From JANNVZ01 sp046153915 (GTDB lineage Bacteria; Bacteroidota; Bacteroidia; Flavobacteriales_D; Sanyastnellaceae): a stretch of DNA of 14,071 nucleotides. The position numbers were made by a program, and so were the translations under genes. The DNA is taken from the NCBI GenBank assembly GCA_046153915.1, contig JBJXFC010000198.1, forward strand, positions 1-14,071. The letters run 5' to 3'. The notes under the pieces are model-generated. The model was not told the origin of the DNA, did no database searches, and worked only from the letters and a program-made list of their open reading frames with translations. Shown piece after piece: positions 1-6,312 of the stretch (within the stretch, counting starts at the first letter, position 1; the number at the start of each line of letters is the position of its first letter).

Positions 1-187
1 CGGCCATGGGGCTGTATTGATTCTTTCCCGCAGACATGTGTTTGTGCACCAGATCAATCAATGCCTGATCCATGGGGAAATTGGGAAATCCCTGTCCGAG
101 ATTTACTGCATTATTTTCTGCGGCCAACTTCGACATCACCGTAAAAATGGTGGTGCCCGTTTGTGGGAGTTTACTTTTTATTTCCAA
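1..187 (-). CDS. Class I/II PLP-dependent aminotransferase, N-terminal part (runs off window)
   Basis: Only the first 62 codons are inside the window; the gene continues past base 1. The translation includes TGTTIFTVMSKLAAE, then NLGQGFPNFP, then NQYSPMA. This is the N-terminal signature of the methionine / kynurenine-type aminotransferases (YbdL-like, fold-type I PLP enzymes), where the NLGQGFP segment helps form the substrate pocket. The catalytic lysine lies beyond the window. The best start is a TTG at 185-187, giving a product beginning (M)EIKSKLPQTG, about the usual distance ahead of the conserved TTIF motif. No ATG occurs upstream at a sensible distance. This start overlaps the end of the pyrophosphatase gene by 17 bases, which suggests co-transcription and perhaps translational coupling. 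The family call is firm. The exact substrate is inferred only from resemblance. Confidence 0.88.
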   Translation of the reverse strand, partial: MEIKSKLPQTGTTIFTVMSKLAAENNAVNLGQGFPNFPMDQALIDLVHKHMSAGKNQYSPMA

Positions 188-719
188 TGAATTTTTCGTT
201 GTAGTTGGCAAAAGATTTTTCAATTATTTTGATGGCCGCTTCTGGTCCCAAAAACTCATCAACATGCACTTCTTTTTTAGAAAGTGTTTTATAGTTCATA
301 AAAAAATGCCGCAATTCCGAAATGAAATTCTGGGGCAAATCATCCACATGATCGATGTGGCTTACGCTCATATCGCCCTGAGCAACGGCAATGATTTTTT
401 CATCACCCTGACCGGTGTCTGTCATTTCCATCACGCCGATAATTTTTGCTGGAACAAGACAGAGCGGAACAATGCTCACCTCACTAAAGATGAGAATATC
501 AAGTGGATCGCCGTCATCGCCCAACGATTGTGGAATAAACCCATAGTTTATAGGATAAACGAAAGCCGCAAAAACAACTCTGTCCAATTTAATCAGTCCG
601 CTCTTTTTATCTACTTCATATTTGGCTTTGCTGCCTTTCGGAATTTCAATAATGCCTTGAAGCGTTTTTTTACTCCGATCAAACTCCGGATCAGTTTCAT
701 GCCATGGATGTAAAATCAT
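171..719 (-). CDS. ppa: Inorganic pyrophosphatase, family I
   Basis: Hydrolyses the pyrophosphate released by biosynthetic reactions to two phosphates; cytoplasmic and Mg-dependent. The 182-residue product starts MILHPWHETD and has essentially all family I active-site residues. These are E25 and the K31/K33/E35 cluster in IEIPKGSKAKYE, R47, Y59, the signature DGDPLD (D69, D71, D74), D101 and D106 with K108 in DTGQGDEK, and Y143-K144. The frame is open for 27 more codons upstream (to 800), but those residues are unlike any pyrophosphatase and cross the upstream gene's terminator, so the ATG at 717-719 is chosen. The aminotransferase gene downstream overlaps its last codons. A hairpin terminator lies just upstream, so ppa probably has its own promoter. 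A weak promoter-like CACCTTTG lies upstream, but I do not call it. Confidence 0.97.
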   Translation of the reverse strand: MILHPWHETDPEFDRSKKTLQGIIEIPKGSKAKYEVDKKSGLIKLDRVVFAAFVYPINYGFIPQSLGDDGDPLDILIFSEVSIVPLCLVPAKIIGVMEMTDTGQGDEKIIAVAQGDMSVSHIDHVDDLPQNFISELRHFFMNYKTLSKKEVHVDEFLGPEAAIKIIEKSFANYNEKFIGNKK

Positions 720-783
720 ATAAAGTCGAAATTTATGTTGGAAGCAAAGGTGCATGAATTGAACCTTTATTCTTCTTCCAAAC

Positions 784-812
784 AAAAAAAGCAGCCTCAT
801 TGGACTGCTTTT
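784..812 (-). terminator. Rho-independent terminator of the lipoprotein gene at 831-1637
   Basis: Read on the minus strand, the sequence is AAAAGCAG, then TCCAATGAGG, then CTGCTTTTTTTG. This is an 8-bp perfect stem (787-794 with 805-812), extendable by two more G-C pairs across a one-base bulge, followed by a run of seven T. It lies 19 bases past the stop of the lipoprotein gene and ahead of the chosen ppa start, so it insulates ppa from that gene. Confidence 0.8.
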
Positions 813-830
813 AGTGTCAGATGGATGAGA

Positions 831-1637
831 TTAATCTCCGCCGTTAAATTCTTCTGTTTCGCCGTTCACGGTTACTGTAAAGCCGTTGTTGCAAGAGCCA
901 CTGCCAAAATTGACAACACGTGTATCGGCATTCTCGGGAGCAATTTCCAATATGCCGCTTACCAGCCATGCACAGCCAATTTCAGCGCGCAGCGGTGTGG
1001 TAATATCAATACTATATGGATTTCCGTAGCGATTGACGCCATTCGCACTGCCATCAATTGAATAGACGTCGTCCCAAATATTTCCTGTTGTATTGTATCC
1101 TTCAAGCCAGGTCCTTGTGCGTGAGCTGTTCCATGTTGAAGTCCATGCATTGCCCGGTGCTGTGATTGTTCCCTGAACTAAAACACTGAAGTAAGGTTGA
1201 CCATCGTCATTTACACCCTGATTGGTTACTGTTTTTGTTCCACCAATACCATATCCATTTACTGTGTAGTTCTGAGGAGTTATTGTAATGACTGTTCCTG
1301 CATCCCGGTAGCGACCTGTATAGGTTACGAATAGAATACCATTGCGAATTCGACCATCTGCACCAACACAATTATCGGTACCAAAATCAATCGTTATTGA
1401 ACGCGGGTCAGAGATAGTATCAACAATAATAGTATCGATACAGCCAATAATATCTTCACGAATTCCATCTGTCTGATAAGAAACATCGTCTACTACTTTG
1501 TAAACATCATTGAATAAATTTTCTGCGGTGCTATTGTCACTTGCAAACGTATTGTCGAGCACTTTTTCCCTGTCTTTGCGGCAACTCGCAAGAACCACAA
1601 GCGAGATAATACATAAAATTAAAAATGAATTTTTCAT
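831..1637 (-). CDS. Lipoprotein of unknown function
   Basis: A 268-residue exported lipoprotein. The first 19 residues form a lipoprotein signal: MKNS, a hydrophobic stretch, then the lipobox L16-A17-S18-C19. Cysteine 19 would be lipidated. The mature part begins acidic and helical (about residues 25-60). It then becomes rich in Thr, Gly and Asn with alternating hydrophobic residues, suggesting beta structure. It contains RSITIDFGTDNC, GTKTVTNQGVNDDGQPYFSV and, near the end, VVNFGSGSCNNGFTVTVNG. The repeated 'DFG.. .C' and 'NFGSG.C' pieces hint at two related beta units. Similar uncharacterised lipoproteins are known in Bacteroidota, but I recognise no named domain. It lies 49 bases downstream of folA and ends at its own terminator, so it may be co-transcribed with thyA-folA or stand alone. 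Confidence 0.85.
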   Translation of the reverse strand: MKNSFLILCIISLVVLASCRKDREKVLDNTFASDNSTAENLFNDVYKVVDDVSYQTDGIREDIIGCIDTIIVDTISDPRSITIDFGTDNCVGADGRIRNGILFVTYTGRYRDAGTVITITPQNYTVNGYGIGGTKTVTNQGVNDDGQPYFSVLVQGTITAPGNAWTSTWNSSRTRTWLEGYNTTGNIWDDVYSIDGSANGVNRYGNPYSIDITTPLRAEIGCAWLVSGILEIAPENADTRVVNFGSGSCNNGFTVTVNGETEEFNGGD

Positions 1638-1686
1638 TGGAATTAAGTTTTGATTTGAAACTTAGAGCGCCTGTCGGTCAAATGGT

Positions 1687-2268
1687 TTAAACAGCCGGTG
1701 GAATTTTGGTGTATTTGTAAATTTCAAAGTTGAATTCGTTGGTGCTGTCTTCAATACCTGATTGAATGTGCTCACGTTCCCATTCACTTTCATTGAATTC
1801 TGGAAAGAACACATCGGCATCGGGAAATTCAGCATTTACATTGGTGATGAACATTTCATCCACCAAACCTGCTTCCATGGCGAGTTTGTAGATCTGCCCG
1901 CCGCCAATGATAAAGATGCGGTCTTCGCCATTGTATCGACCCATATCAATGGCCTCTTCCAGCGATGTGCAGGTATAGCATTCTTCGAACATGTATTCCG
2001 GATCACGCGAAACAATAATGTTCACACGATCAGGAAGAGGGCGGTATTTGAGCGGAATGCTTTCAAAGTTTTTGCGCCCCATGATTACGTAATGCCTGGA
2101 GGTGGTGTTTTTAAAAAAACGCATGTCTTCTGCCAGGTGCCACATCAGTTGATTGTTGCGCCCGATTTCACGGTTTTTGCCCATGGCTACTATCAGGGCA
2201 ATTTTCATCGGAATGCGTTCTTGAGGGATCTCCGGATTTTCGGGAAGGAGTTCAGGATTTTCGTCCAT
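1687..2268 (-). CDS. folA: Dihydrofolate reductase
   Basis: Reduces dihydrofolate to tetrahydrofolate with NADPH in the cytoplasm, restoring the cofactor that thymidylate synthase oxidises. Counting from the upstream ATG (193 residues), the core begins at M21 with KIALIVAMGKNREIGRNN. The catalytic acid is D48 in WHLAEDMRFFK, followed by VIMGRKNFESIP (NADPH-binding region), RPLPDRVNIIVSRD and the GGGQIY loop. In the usual MGRKTF motif the Thr is Asn here. The first 20 residues are a Pro/Glu-rich extension that typical DHFRs lack. A start at M21 (ATG ending at 2208) would give a normal 173-residue enzyme. I keep the longer form because its ATG lies only 12 bases past the thyA stop, which suits an operon, but the shorter start is quite possible. 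Confidence 0.95.
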   Translation of the reverse strand: MDENPELLPENPEIPQERIPMKIALIVAMGKNREIGRNNQLMWHLAEDMRFFKNTTSRHYVIMGRKNFESIPLKYRPLPDRVNIIVSRDPEYMFEECYTCTSLEEAIDMGRYNGEDRIFIIGGGQIYKLAMEAGLVDEMFITNVNAEFPDADVFFPEFNESEWEREHIQSGIEDSTNEFNFEIYKYTKIPPAV

Positions 2269-2280
2269 AAGTGAAATGAT

Positions 2281-3075
2281 TTACACTGCAACAGCAGCTT
2301 TGATGTGGGGATGTGGATCGTAATTGAGGATTTCGAAGTCTTCGTATTTAAACGCAAATAAATCCGTCACTGCGGGATTCATCTTCATAGTTGGCAAAGG
2401 ACGGAAGTCGCGTGTCAATTGGAGTTTAGCTTGTTCGACGTGATTGGAATAGAGGTGCACATCGCCACCAGTCCATACAAATTCGCCGGGTTCATAGCCA
2501 CATACCTGAGCGATCATCAGTGTAAGCATGGCGTAAGATGCGATGTTGAAGGGAACACCCAGAAATGTATCACAACTCCGCTGATATAACTGACAACTCA
2601 ATTTGCCATTGGCAACATAGAATTGAAAAAGGCAATGGCAGGGCGGCAATGCCATCTCATCAATGAAAGAGGGATTCCATGCGCTAACAATATGTCTTCT
2701 GCTATCGGGATTTTTTTTAAGTCCTTCGATCAATTTTACGATTTGATCCGTGTGTGTACCATCCGGATTGGGCCACGATCTCCACTGGTAACCATAGACG
2801 GGTCCAAGATTTCCGTCGTCATCAGCCCATTCATCCCAAATGCTTACGCCGTTTTCTTTGAGCCATGCAATATTGGTATCGCCTCTGAGAAACCAGAGCA
2901 ATTCATACATAATGCTGCGCGTATGCAATTTTTTAGTGGTAAGAAGCGGAAATCCCTTTTGGAGATCAAAGCGCATCTGGTATCCAAATACACTCAATGT
3001 GCCCGTGCCCGTGCGGTCACTTTTGCTTTCGCCATTGTCCAGAAGGTGTTGCAGTAAATCATGGTATTGCTTCAT
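2281..3075 (-). CDS. thyA: Thymidylate synthase
   Basis: Methylates dUMP to dTMP using methylene-tetrahydrofolate, releasing dihydrofolate; cytoplasmic. The product is 264 residues, the same length as the E. coli enzyme. The nucleophile is C146 in LPPCHCLFQFYV. Phosphate-binding arginines are R21 (SDRTGTGT), R126-R127 (SRRHIVSAWN) and the Arg of QLYQRSCD, and the dUMP-binding stretch FLGVPFNIASYA follows. The C-terminus ends AAVAV, as in other members. folA follows 12 bases downstream, so the two form the classical thymidylate-cycle operon. The 81 bases upstream (3076-3156) contain no convincing promoter that I can identify. Confidence 0.98.
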   Translation of the reverse strand: MKQYHDLLQHLLDNGESKSDRTGTGTLSVFGYQMRFDLQKGFPLLTTKKLHTRSIMYELLWFLRGDTNIAWLKENGVSIWDEWADDDGNLGPVYGYQWRSWPNPDGTHTDQIVKLIEGLKKNPDSRRHIVSAWNPSFIDEMALPPCHCLFQFYVANGKLSCQLYQRSCDTFLGVPFNIASYAMLTLMIAQVCGYEPGEFVWTGGDVHLYSNHVEQAKLQLTRDFRPLPTMKMNPAVTDLFAFKYEDFEILNYDPHPHIKAAVAV

Positions 3076-3156
3076 GGGGCTAAATTATTGATGCAGCCGT
3101 ACATAAACACGACGAATTACCATGCGAGTTTTAACAGAATATCAAAAGCAAGGAAA

Positions 3157-3693
3157 TCAGGATTTTTTGGCCATCTCTTTTTTCAGTTTCCTGAAAATCT
3201 TTTCAAGTTGGGCCGATTTTTCGTCAGTGTACTCAAAATCAGGAATCAAACTGGCCATTTCTTCATCGTAAATAACCTGAACGTAGGGCTCATTGAGCAT
3301 AGGGAATTCATGCCCTTCCACCGGTCTGAAAAGTCCGATGTCCAAATCCAGTTTTGAAGGTTTTTTAGATTTAGGCAGCATACGACTGTCAACGGTCACG
3401 ATCTTGTTCACAAATGAACTTCCGCCATACCAGATTTCGTATTGAAAACCGGTTGGAAGATAGAATTCGTACAAACCGTTCTTCTCAGTATAAAAGGCTA
3501 CATAAAGTTCTTTTTCCTGGTAAACGATGATTTGGGTAGCTACTGCCGACTTTTCAGTTCCTTCAAACATGTCGACTTCATAAACCTTCCCAGTGAGATG
3601 AAAATAGTCTCCGGTAATGTCTTTGCGCGTAGATTGTGCGAATCCCGCTAAGCAAGTCAGTAGAATAGAGAGCGTGAGAATGGAGATTTTCAT
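3157..3693 (-). CDS. Secreted protein, member 1 of a tandem three-gene family (carboxypeptidase-regulatory-like fold)
   Basis: A 178-residue exported protein with a Sec signal (residues 1-20, MKISILTLS to FAQ). After it comes the pattern shared with the next two genes upstream: LTGKVYEV (33-40), QIIVYQEKEL, TEKNGLYEFYLPTGFQYEIWYGG (69-91), FVNKIVTVD, a hydrophobic LDLDIGLFRP (115-124), FPMLNEPYVQVIYDEE, then a charged helical tail ending in KKEMAKKS. The alternating strands with a central NGxYxxxLxxGxxYxIxxG unit resemble transthyretin / carboxypeptidase-regulatory-like domains found in many Bacteroidota cell-surface proteins. I infer the fold from the pattern only. The molecular role is unknown. 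It is likely periplasmic or surface-attached and lies 68 bases after the preceding paralogue. Confidence 0.82.
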   Translation of the reverse strand: MKISILTLSILLTCLAGFAQSTRKDITGDYFHLTGKVYEVDMFEGTEKSAVATQIIVYQEKELYVAFYTEKNGLYEFYLPTGFQYEIWYGGSSFVNKIVTVDSRMLPKSKKPSKLDLDIGLFRPVEGHEFPMLNEPYVQVIYDEEMASLIPDFEYTDEKSAQLEKIFRKLKKEMAKKS

Positions 3694-3761
3694 CCAAGCA
3701 AATGTGATTTCATTCTGGTCTCTAAATTGACCTTTTGAAACGCATTTTCAACAGCAAATAG

Positions 3762-4286
3762 TTACTTACCGTTTGCTTCGAGAACGCCCTGAATCCGGCC
3801 ATTCATTTGTTTGGAGTATTTGTCATCCCACAAAATCACGCCTTTGCTCTTGTTGAAAGAGGCTTTTGCAACAGGCGTGTAAGACATAAATCCAAGTCCA
3901 AGAAAATTCTGGTCTTTAAAAATGGAAACATCGAGATCCAGATTTACCACTCCAAACTCAGCAGCACGCGTAAAACCTTTTGCGTTAATTTCGATAACCT
4001 TGGTGATATATGGTGATTTACCGAATTTGAGATGGTAAATGGGATAATAGACGAGATTGATTTTGTACTTGCCTTTTGAACCGCTTTCAATCGATGTGAT
4101 AAATTCTTCGCCCGACCAGATTTCTATCACCGCGCCTACGATCGGCCGTTCAATAGAGTCATCGAGATTAAGCTCAAATACCTGCCCGTGAAGATTAAAA
4201 GCCTTCAGTTTTTCGTCCTGGGCTATTGCCGCCGAAACCTGCATAACTGCAAGCACGGGCATCGCGATGTAGGTGGCAATGGTCAT
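3762..4286 (-). CDS. Secreted protein, member 2 of a tandem three-gene family
   Basis: A 174-residue protein whose N-terminus (MTIATYIAMPVLAVMQVSAA, then IAQ) looks like a signal peptide but has no basic residue before the hydrophobic core, which is unusual. The start is nonetheless fixed: an in-frame TAA lies seven codons upstream, and the ATG forms an ATGA overlap with the stop of member 3. The shared core is LHGQVFELN (32-40), VIEIWSGEEF (53-62), SKGKYKINLVYYPIYHLKFGK (70-90), YITKVIEI, VNLDLDVSIF (114-123), TPVAKASF and WDDKYSKQM (153-161). These align clearly with members 1 and 3 in the same order and spacing. The function is unknown. The 4-base overlap implies translational coupling with member 3. 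Confidence 0.8.
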   Translation of the reverse strand: MTIATYIAMPVLAVMQVSAAIAQDEKLKAFNLHGQVFELNLDDSIERPIVGAVIEIWSGEEFITSIESGSKGKYKINLVYYPIYHLKFGKSPYITKVIEINAKGFTRAAEFGVVNLDLDVSIFKDQNFLGLGFMSYTPVAKASFNKSKGVILWDDKYSKQMNGRIQGVLEANGK

Positions 4287-4801
4287 GGCTTTGGTCTTAT
4301 TTGGTTACTGTATTTCAGGGTGCGGATAATGGATTCAGTGAGCTTTTCGTTGTATGCTGTATCCCAGGTCATGCAATTGGCTTCATAATCAAAGTTTGCA
4401 ACCGCAACCGGCATCGTCTCTAGAAAATTGAAGTCTGAGGTCATGGGGTGGCGGAAAAGTGAAATGTTGTTTTGCAGTGTATAGCCAATATTTCCAGCTG
4501 GAAAAAAGGGCGTTTTAAGATTCACGTCTACCATTTTCACTACCCAGGGATTGTTGCCAAAACGAATGCGGTAGTTCATACCAAATACCAGATCGATTTC
4601 ATAGGCTCCGTTTTCGGATGGAAAATGAGTTGACAGAAGCTTGCCGTCGCACCAGATTTCGATAGGAAATTCGCTTGATTTAAAGAGGTAATTTCCTGAT
4701 TCGGCTGAAACCGATCCCTGCATTTTCACATGGGCCATCCCGGCGAAGACCAATTGGGTTGAAAACAGAAAAAGGAATAGGAATAAAAGCTGGTTTTTCA
4801 T
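4283..4801 (-). CDS. Secreted protein, member 3 of a tandem three-gene family
   Basis: A 172-residue exported protein with a clear Sec signal (MKNQLLFLFLFLF to VFA, residues 1-20). The core matches its neighbours: MQGSVSAES (27-35), FPIEIWCDGKLL (45-56), SENGAYEIDLVFGMNYRIRFGNN (62-84), WVVKMVDVN, the hydrophobic LQNNISLFRHP (109-119), MPVAVANFDYE and WDTAYNEKLTESI (146-158). It is the first of the three to be transcribed and overlaps member 2 by 4 bases. Upstream lie 81 bases before the end of the barrel-protein gene, including a weak terminator-like hairpin, so the three genes may be a separate transcript. No known function is recognised. Confidence 0.82.
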   Translation of the reverse strand: MKNQLLFLFLFLFSTQLVFAGMAHVKMQGSVSAESGNYLFKSSEFPIEIWCDGKLLSTHFPSENGAYEIDLVFGMNYRIRFGNNPWVVKMVDVNLKTPFFPAGNIGYTLQNNISLFRHPMTSDFNFLETMPVAVANFDYEANCMTWDTAYNEKLTESIIRTLKYSNQIRPKP

Positions 4802-4837
4802 TTGTCTAAGTTAGGTGTCACTTTATACCGTCTCCGG

Positions 4838-4861
4838 TCAAAAAAAGTTGCAAGCGACTTT
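4838..4861 (-). terminator. Possible weak terminator after the outer-membrane barrel gene
   Basis: On the minus strand AAAGTCGC and GCAACTTT pair with one mismatch across a very short TT loop, followed by a run of seven T. It lies 21 bases past the stop at 4883. The tight loop and the mismatch make it a poor hairpin, so it may act only weakly or not at all. Confidence 0.35.
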
Positions 4862-4882
4862 AAGTTACAGAAAATGAAGCAC

Positions 4883-5656
4883 TTACTTTTTCGGCTTTTT
4901 GCGTTTTTCGGGTTTTTCGTGAAAGAAATACCTAAAATCGGCAGTAAGGTAGCTGCCTTTTAGAGCGTAGACCAGCGATGCTACCTGGCTGTTGTTGATG
5001 CTGAGAGAGGTTACGGTGTACCCAATATCGCTGAATGGCCTGTGGAATGAAGCGCCAAAATAGAAATACCCGTCTTCTTTGGTTCTCCATTCAAATCCGT
5101 AGTTTACAAGAAGTGAAAGTTGAATCCAGTTGTTTTTTATCGTGAGTTGTTGGTAGTCAATGGCAGTGGTGTCTTGAAAAAGCGAAGTATTGCTTCGCAC
5201 ATCGCTGGGGTAGATATCAATTGAAACTCCACCACTTGCATTCATCCAAAGTTTGTCGGTAAGACGCACATAGATAAGCGCCTGCAAGGGGATTTCATAT
5301 CCGATATACCTAAATTTCAAATGCTGATTGGTTCTTGGAAATGGGTGTTGAAATTCCAAATCATAATTGCGCTGAACCATGTTGATGCCGGTTTCAAAAC
5401 TCCAGTTTTTGGTGAGTCCACGTCGAATAACCATCCCCATGTTGAGCCCGAATTTGGGGGTGAATACCACAGTAAGATTTTCGCTTGTGATAGATGTGGG
5501 ACCGGTATCAAAGAATTTGGAAGGCACCATGGGTTTCACTTGCAGACCAAAAGTTGTAACGTTGATCTGTGATATGCCGCTTATTGAAAGCAGACATATT
5601 AGCAGTAAAAATCCAAATCTGTACATCCCGGTATATATATTGAATCTCTTATTCAT
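4883..5656 (-). CDS. Outer-membrane beta-barrel protein (PorT-like barrel class)
   Basis: A 257-residue protein with a signal-like hydrophobic stretch at about residues 13-30 (RFGFLLLICLLSISGISQ). The rest is a series of amphipathic beta strands rich in aromatic and Gly residues: PKFGLNMGMVIRRGLTKNWSFETGINMVQRNY, IGYEIPLQALIYVRL, LWMNASGGVSIDIY, WIQLSLLVNYGFEW, YFYFGASFHRPF and LTADFRYFF. This is typical of the small outer-membrane barrels abundant in Bacteroidota. The first ATG (5654-5656) overlaps the end of the nitroreductase by 8 bases. An alternative ATG ending at 5626 would give a more standard signal peptide and also fits. After the last strand the protein carries a strongly basic tail (EKPEKRKKPKK) rather than ending on the aromatic residue usual for barrels. 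Ligand or partner unknown. Confidence 0.8.
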   Translation of the reverse strand: MNKRFNIYTGMYRFGFLLLICLLSISGISQINVTTFGLQVKPMVPSKFFDTGPTSITSENLTVVFTPKFGLNMGMVIRRGLTKNWSFETGINMVQRNYDLEFQHPFPRTNQHLKFRYIGYEIPLQALIYVRLTDKLWMNASGGVSIDIYPSDVRSNTSLFQDTTAIDYQQLTIKNNWIQLSLLVNYGFEWRTKEDGYFYFGASFHRPFSDIGYTVTSLSINNSQVASLVYALKGSYLTADFRYFFHEKPEKRKKPKK

Positions 5657-6236
5657 CAATCCACTCTGTTACATATTCCAAAGGTTTGCGATGACTTTCG
5701 GGCCATTCATATTTGGGATAACCAATATAAAACAGACCCAGGCATTTGTCATTTTCGTTGATACCAAGGAATGAATTCATTTCAGGTGTATAGATAAATT
5801 TCGGTGTTGACCAAAAACTTCCCAACCCATATGCAGTGCAAGTGAGAGCCATATTTTGAACGGCACATGCCATGGCTTCTATTTCTTCCATCTCCAAAAT
5901 TTTTCCAGTAGGATCTCTTTCCATGCAGACCATAATAATTACCGAAGTCTTATGAGGTCGTTCCTGAAACCTCATGAATTTTGACTCCTTAAACTGATCA
6001 GGTGGCGTTTTAATTTTGTAGAGTTCGGGCAAAAAATCTGCCAATTTTTTCAGTCCTGAGCCCATAAACACCTTGAATCTCCAGGGTTGTGTCATGCCAT
6101 GACTAGGCGCCCAGGTGCCATTGGTAAGAATAACCTCGACTTGTTCGCGGTGTACCTTGCGTTCGGAGTATTGCTCGGGCATGATGCTGCGCCGGTTTCT
6201 TATCAATTCAGTGGTCTCGCTCAGGTTAAATTTCAT
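5649..6236 (-). CDS. Nitroreductase family FMN-dependent oxidoreductase
   Basis: A 195-residue cytoplasmic flavoprotein of the nitroreductase superfamily (YdjA-like size and layout), expected to use NAD(P)H and FMN to reduce an uncharacterised substrate. Visible family marks are the N-terminal FMN phosphate-binding RNRRS (13-17), the APSHGMTQPWRF stretch (43-54), AVQNMALTCTAYGLGSFW (125-142), which lies against the flavin, and LGLFYIGYP (166-174). It is transcribed divergently from the dehydrogenase gene at 6313 across 76 bases. It overlaps the barrel-protein gene by 8 bases, so both are probably on one transcript, although their functions do not obviously connect. Confidence 0.92.
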   Translation of the reverse strand: MKFNLSETTELIRNRRSIMPEQYSERKVHREQVEVILTNGTWAPSHGMTQPWRFKVFMGSGLKKLADFLPELYKIKTPPDQFKESKFMRFQERPHKTSVIIMVCMERDPTGKILEMEEIEAMACAVQNMALTCTAYGLGSFWSTPKFIYTPEMNSFLGINENDKCLGLFYIGYPKYEWPESHRKPLEYVTEWIDE

Positions 6237-6255
6237 AATTCGATGATTGTGGTGT

Positions 6256-6263
6256 CAAAATTA
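6256..6263 (-). promoter_or_regulatory. Candidate -7 box (TAATTTTG) for the nitroreductase gene
   Basis: On the minus strand TAATTTTG matches the Bacteroidota -7 consensus TAnnTTTG exactly, with its last base 20 bases from the nitroreductase ATG. No matching TTTG -33 element is visible at the usual spacing, so this is a motif match only. Confidence 0.35.
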
Positions 6264-6287
6264 TACCATTGTGCTCCTGCAGATTTC

Positions 6288-6295
6288 TACATTTG
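6288..6295 (+). promoter_or_regulatory. Candidate -7 box (TACATTTG) for the dehydrogenase-peptidase operon
   Basis: TACATTTG fits the Bacteroidota consensus TAnnTTTG and lies 18 bases ahead of the ATG at 6313. The nearest upstream TTG (6269-6271) is 16 bases away, slightly short of the usual spacing. Finding one such box per strand in a 76-base divergent gap raises the plausibility of both. Confidence 0.42.
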
Positions 6296-6312
6296 GCAAC
6301 AATAGGAAATAC

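Noticed and set aside
72..713. Long open frame (213 codons) on the plus strand opposite ppa
   Set aside because: It is antisense to a gene with complete catalytic residues, and its translation has no recognisable motif and an unlikely Phe/Asn-rich composition.
720..800. 27-codon upstream extension of ppa
   Set aside because: It would translate through the lipoprotein terminator and adds residues absent from the family. The ATG at 719 gives the standard 'HPWH' start.
1762..2274. Open frame of 170 codons on the plus strand opposite folA
   Set aside because: It mirrors the DHFR codons. The DHFR motifs are unmistakable on the minus strand and the plus product resembles nothing.
4826..4846. Sigma70-like TTGACC / TATAAA upstream of the three-gene secreted family
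   Set aside because: The spacing between the elements is only about 8 bases, and the phylum does not use that consensus. I could not defend it as a promoter.
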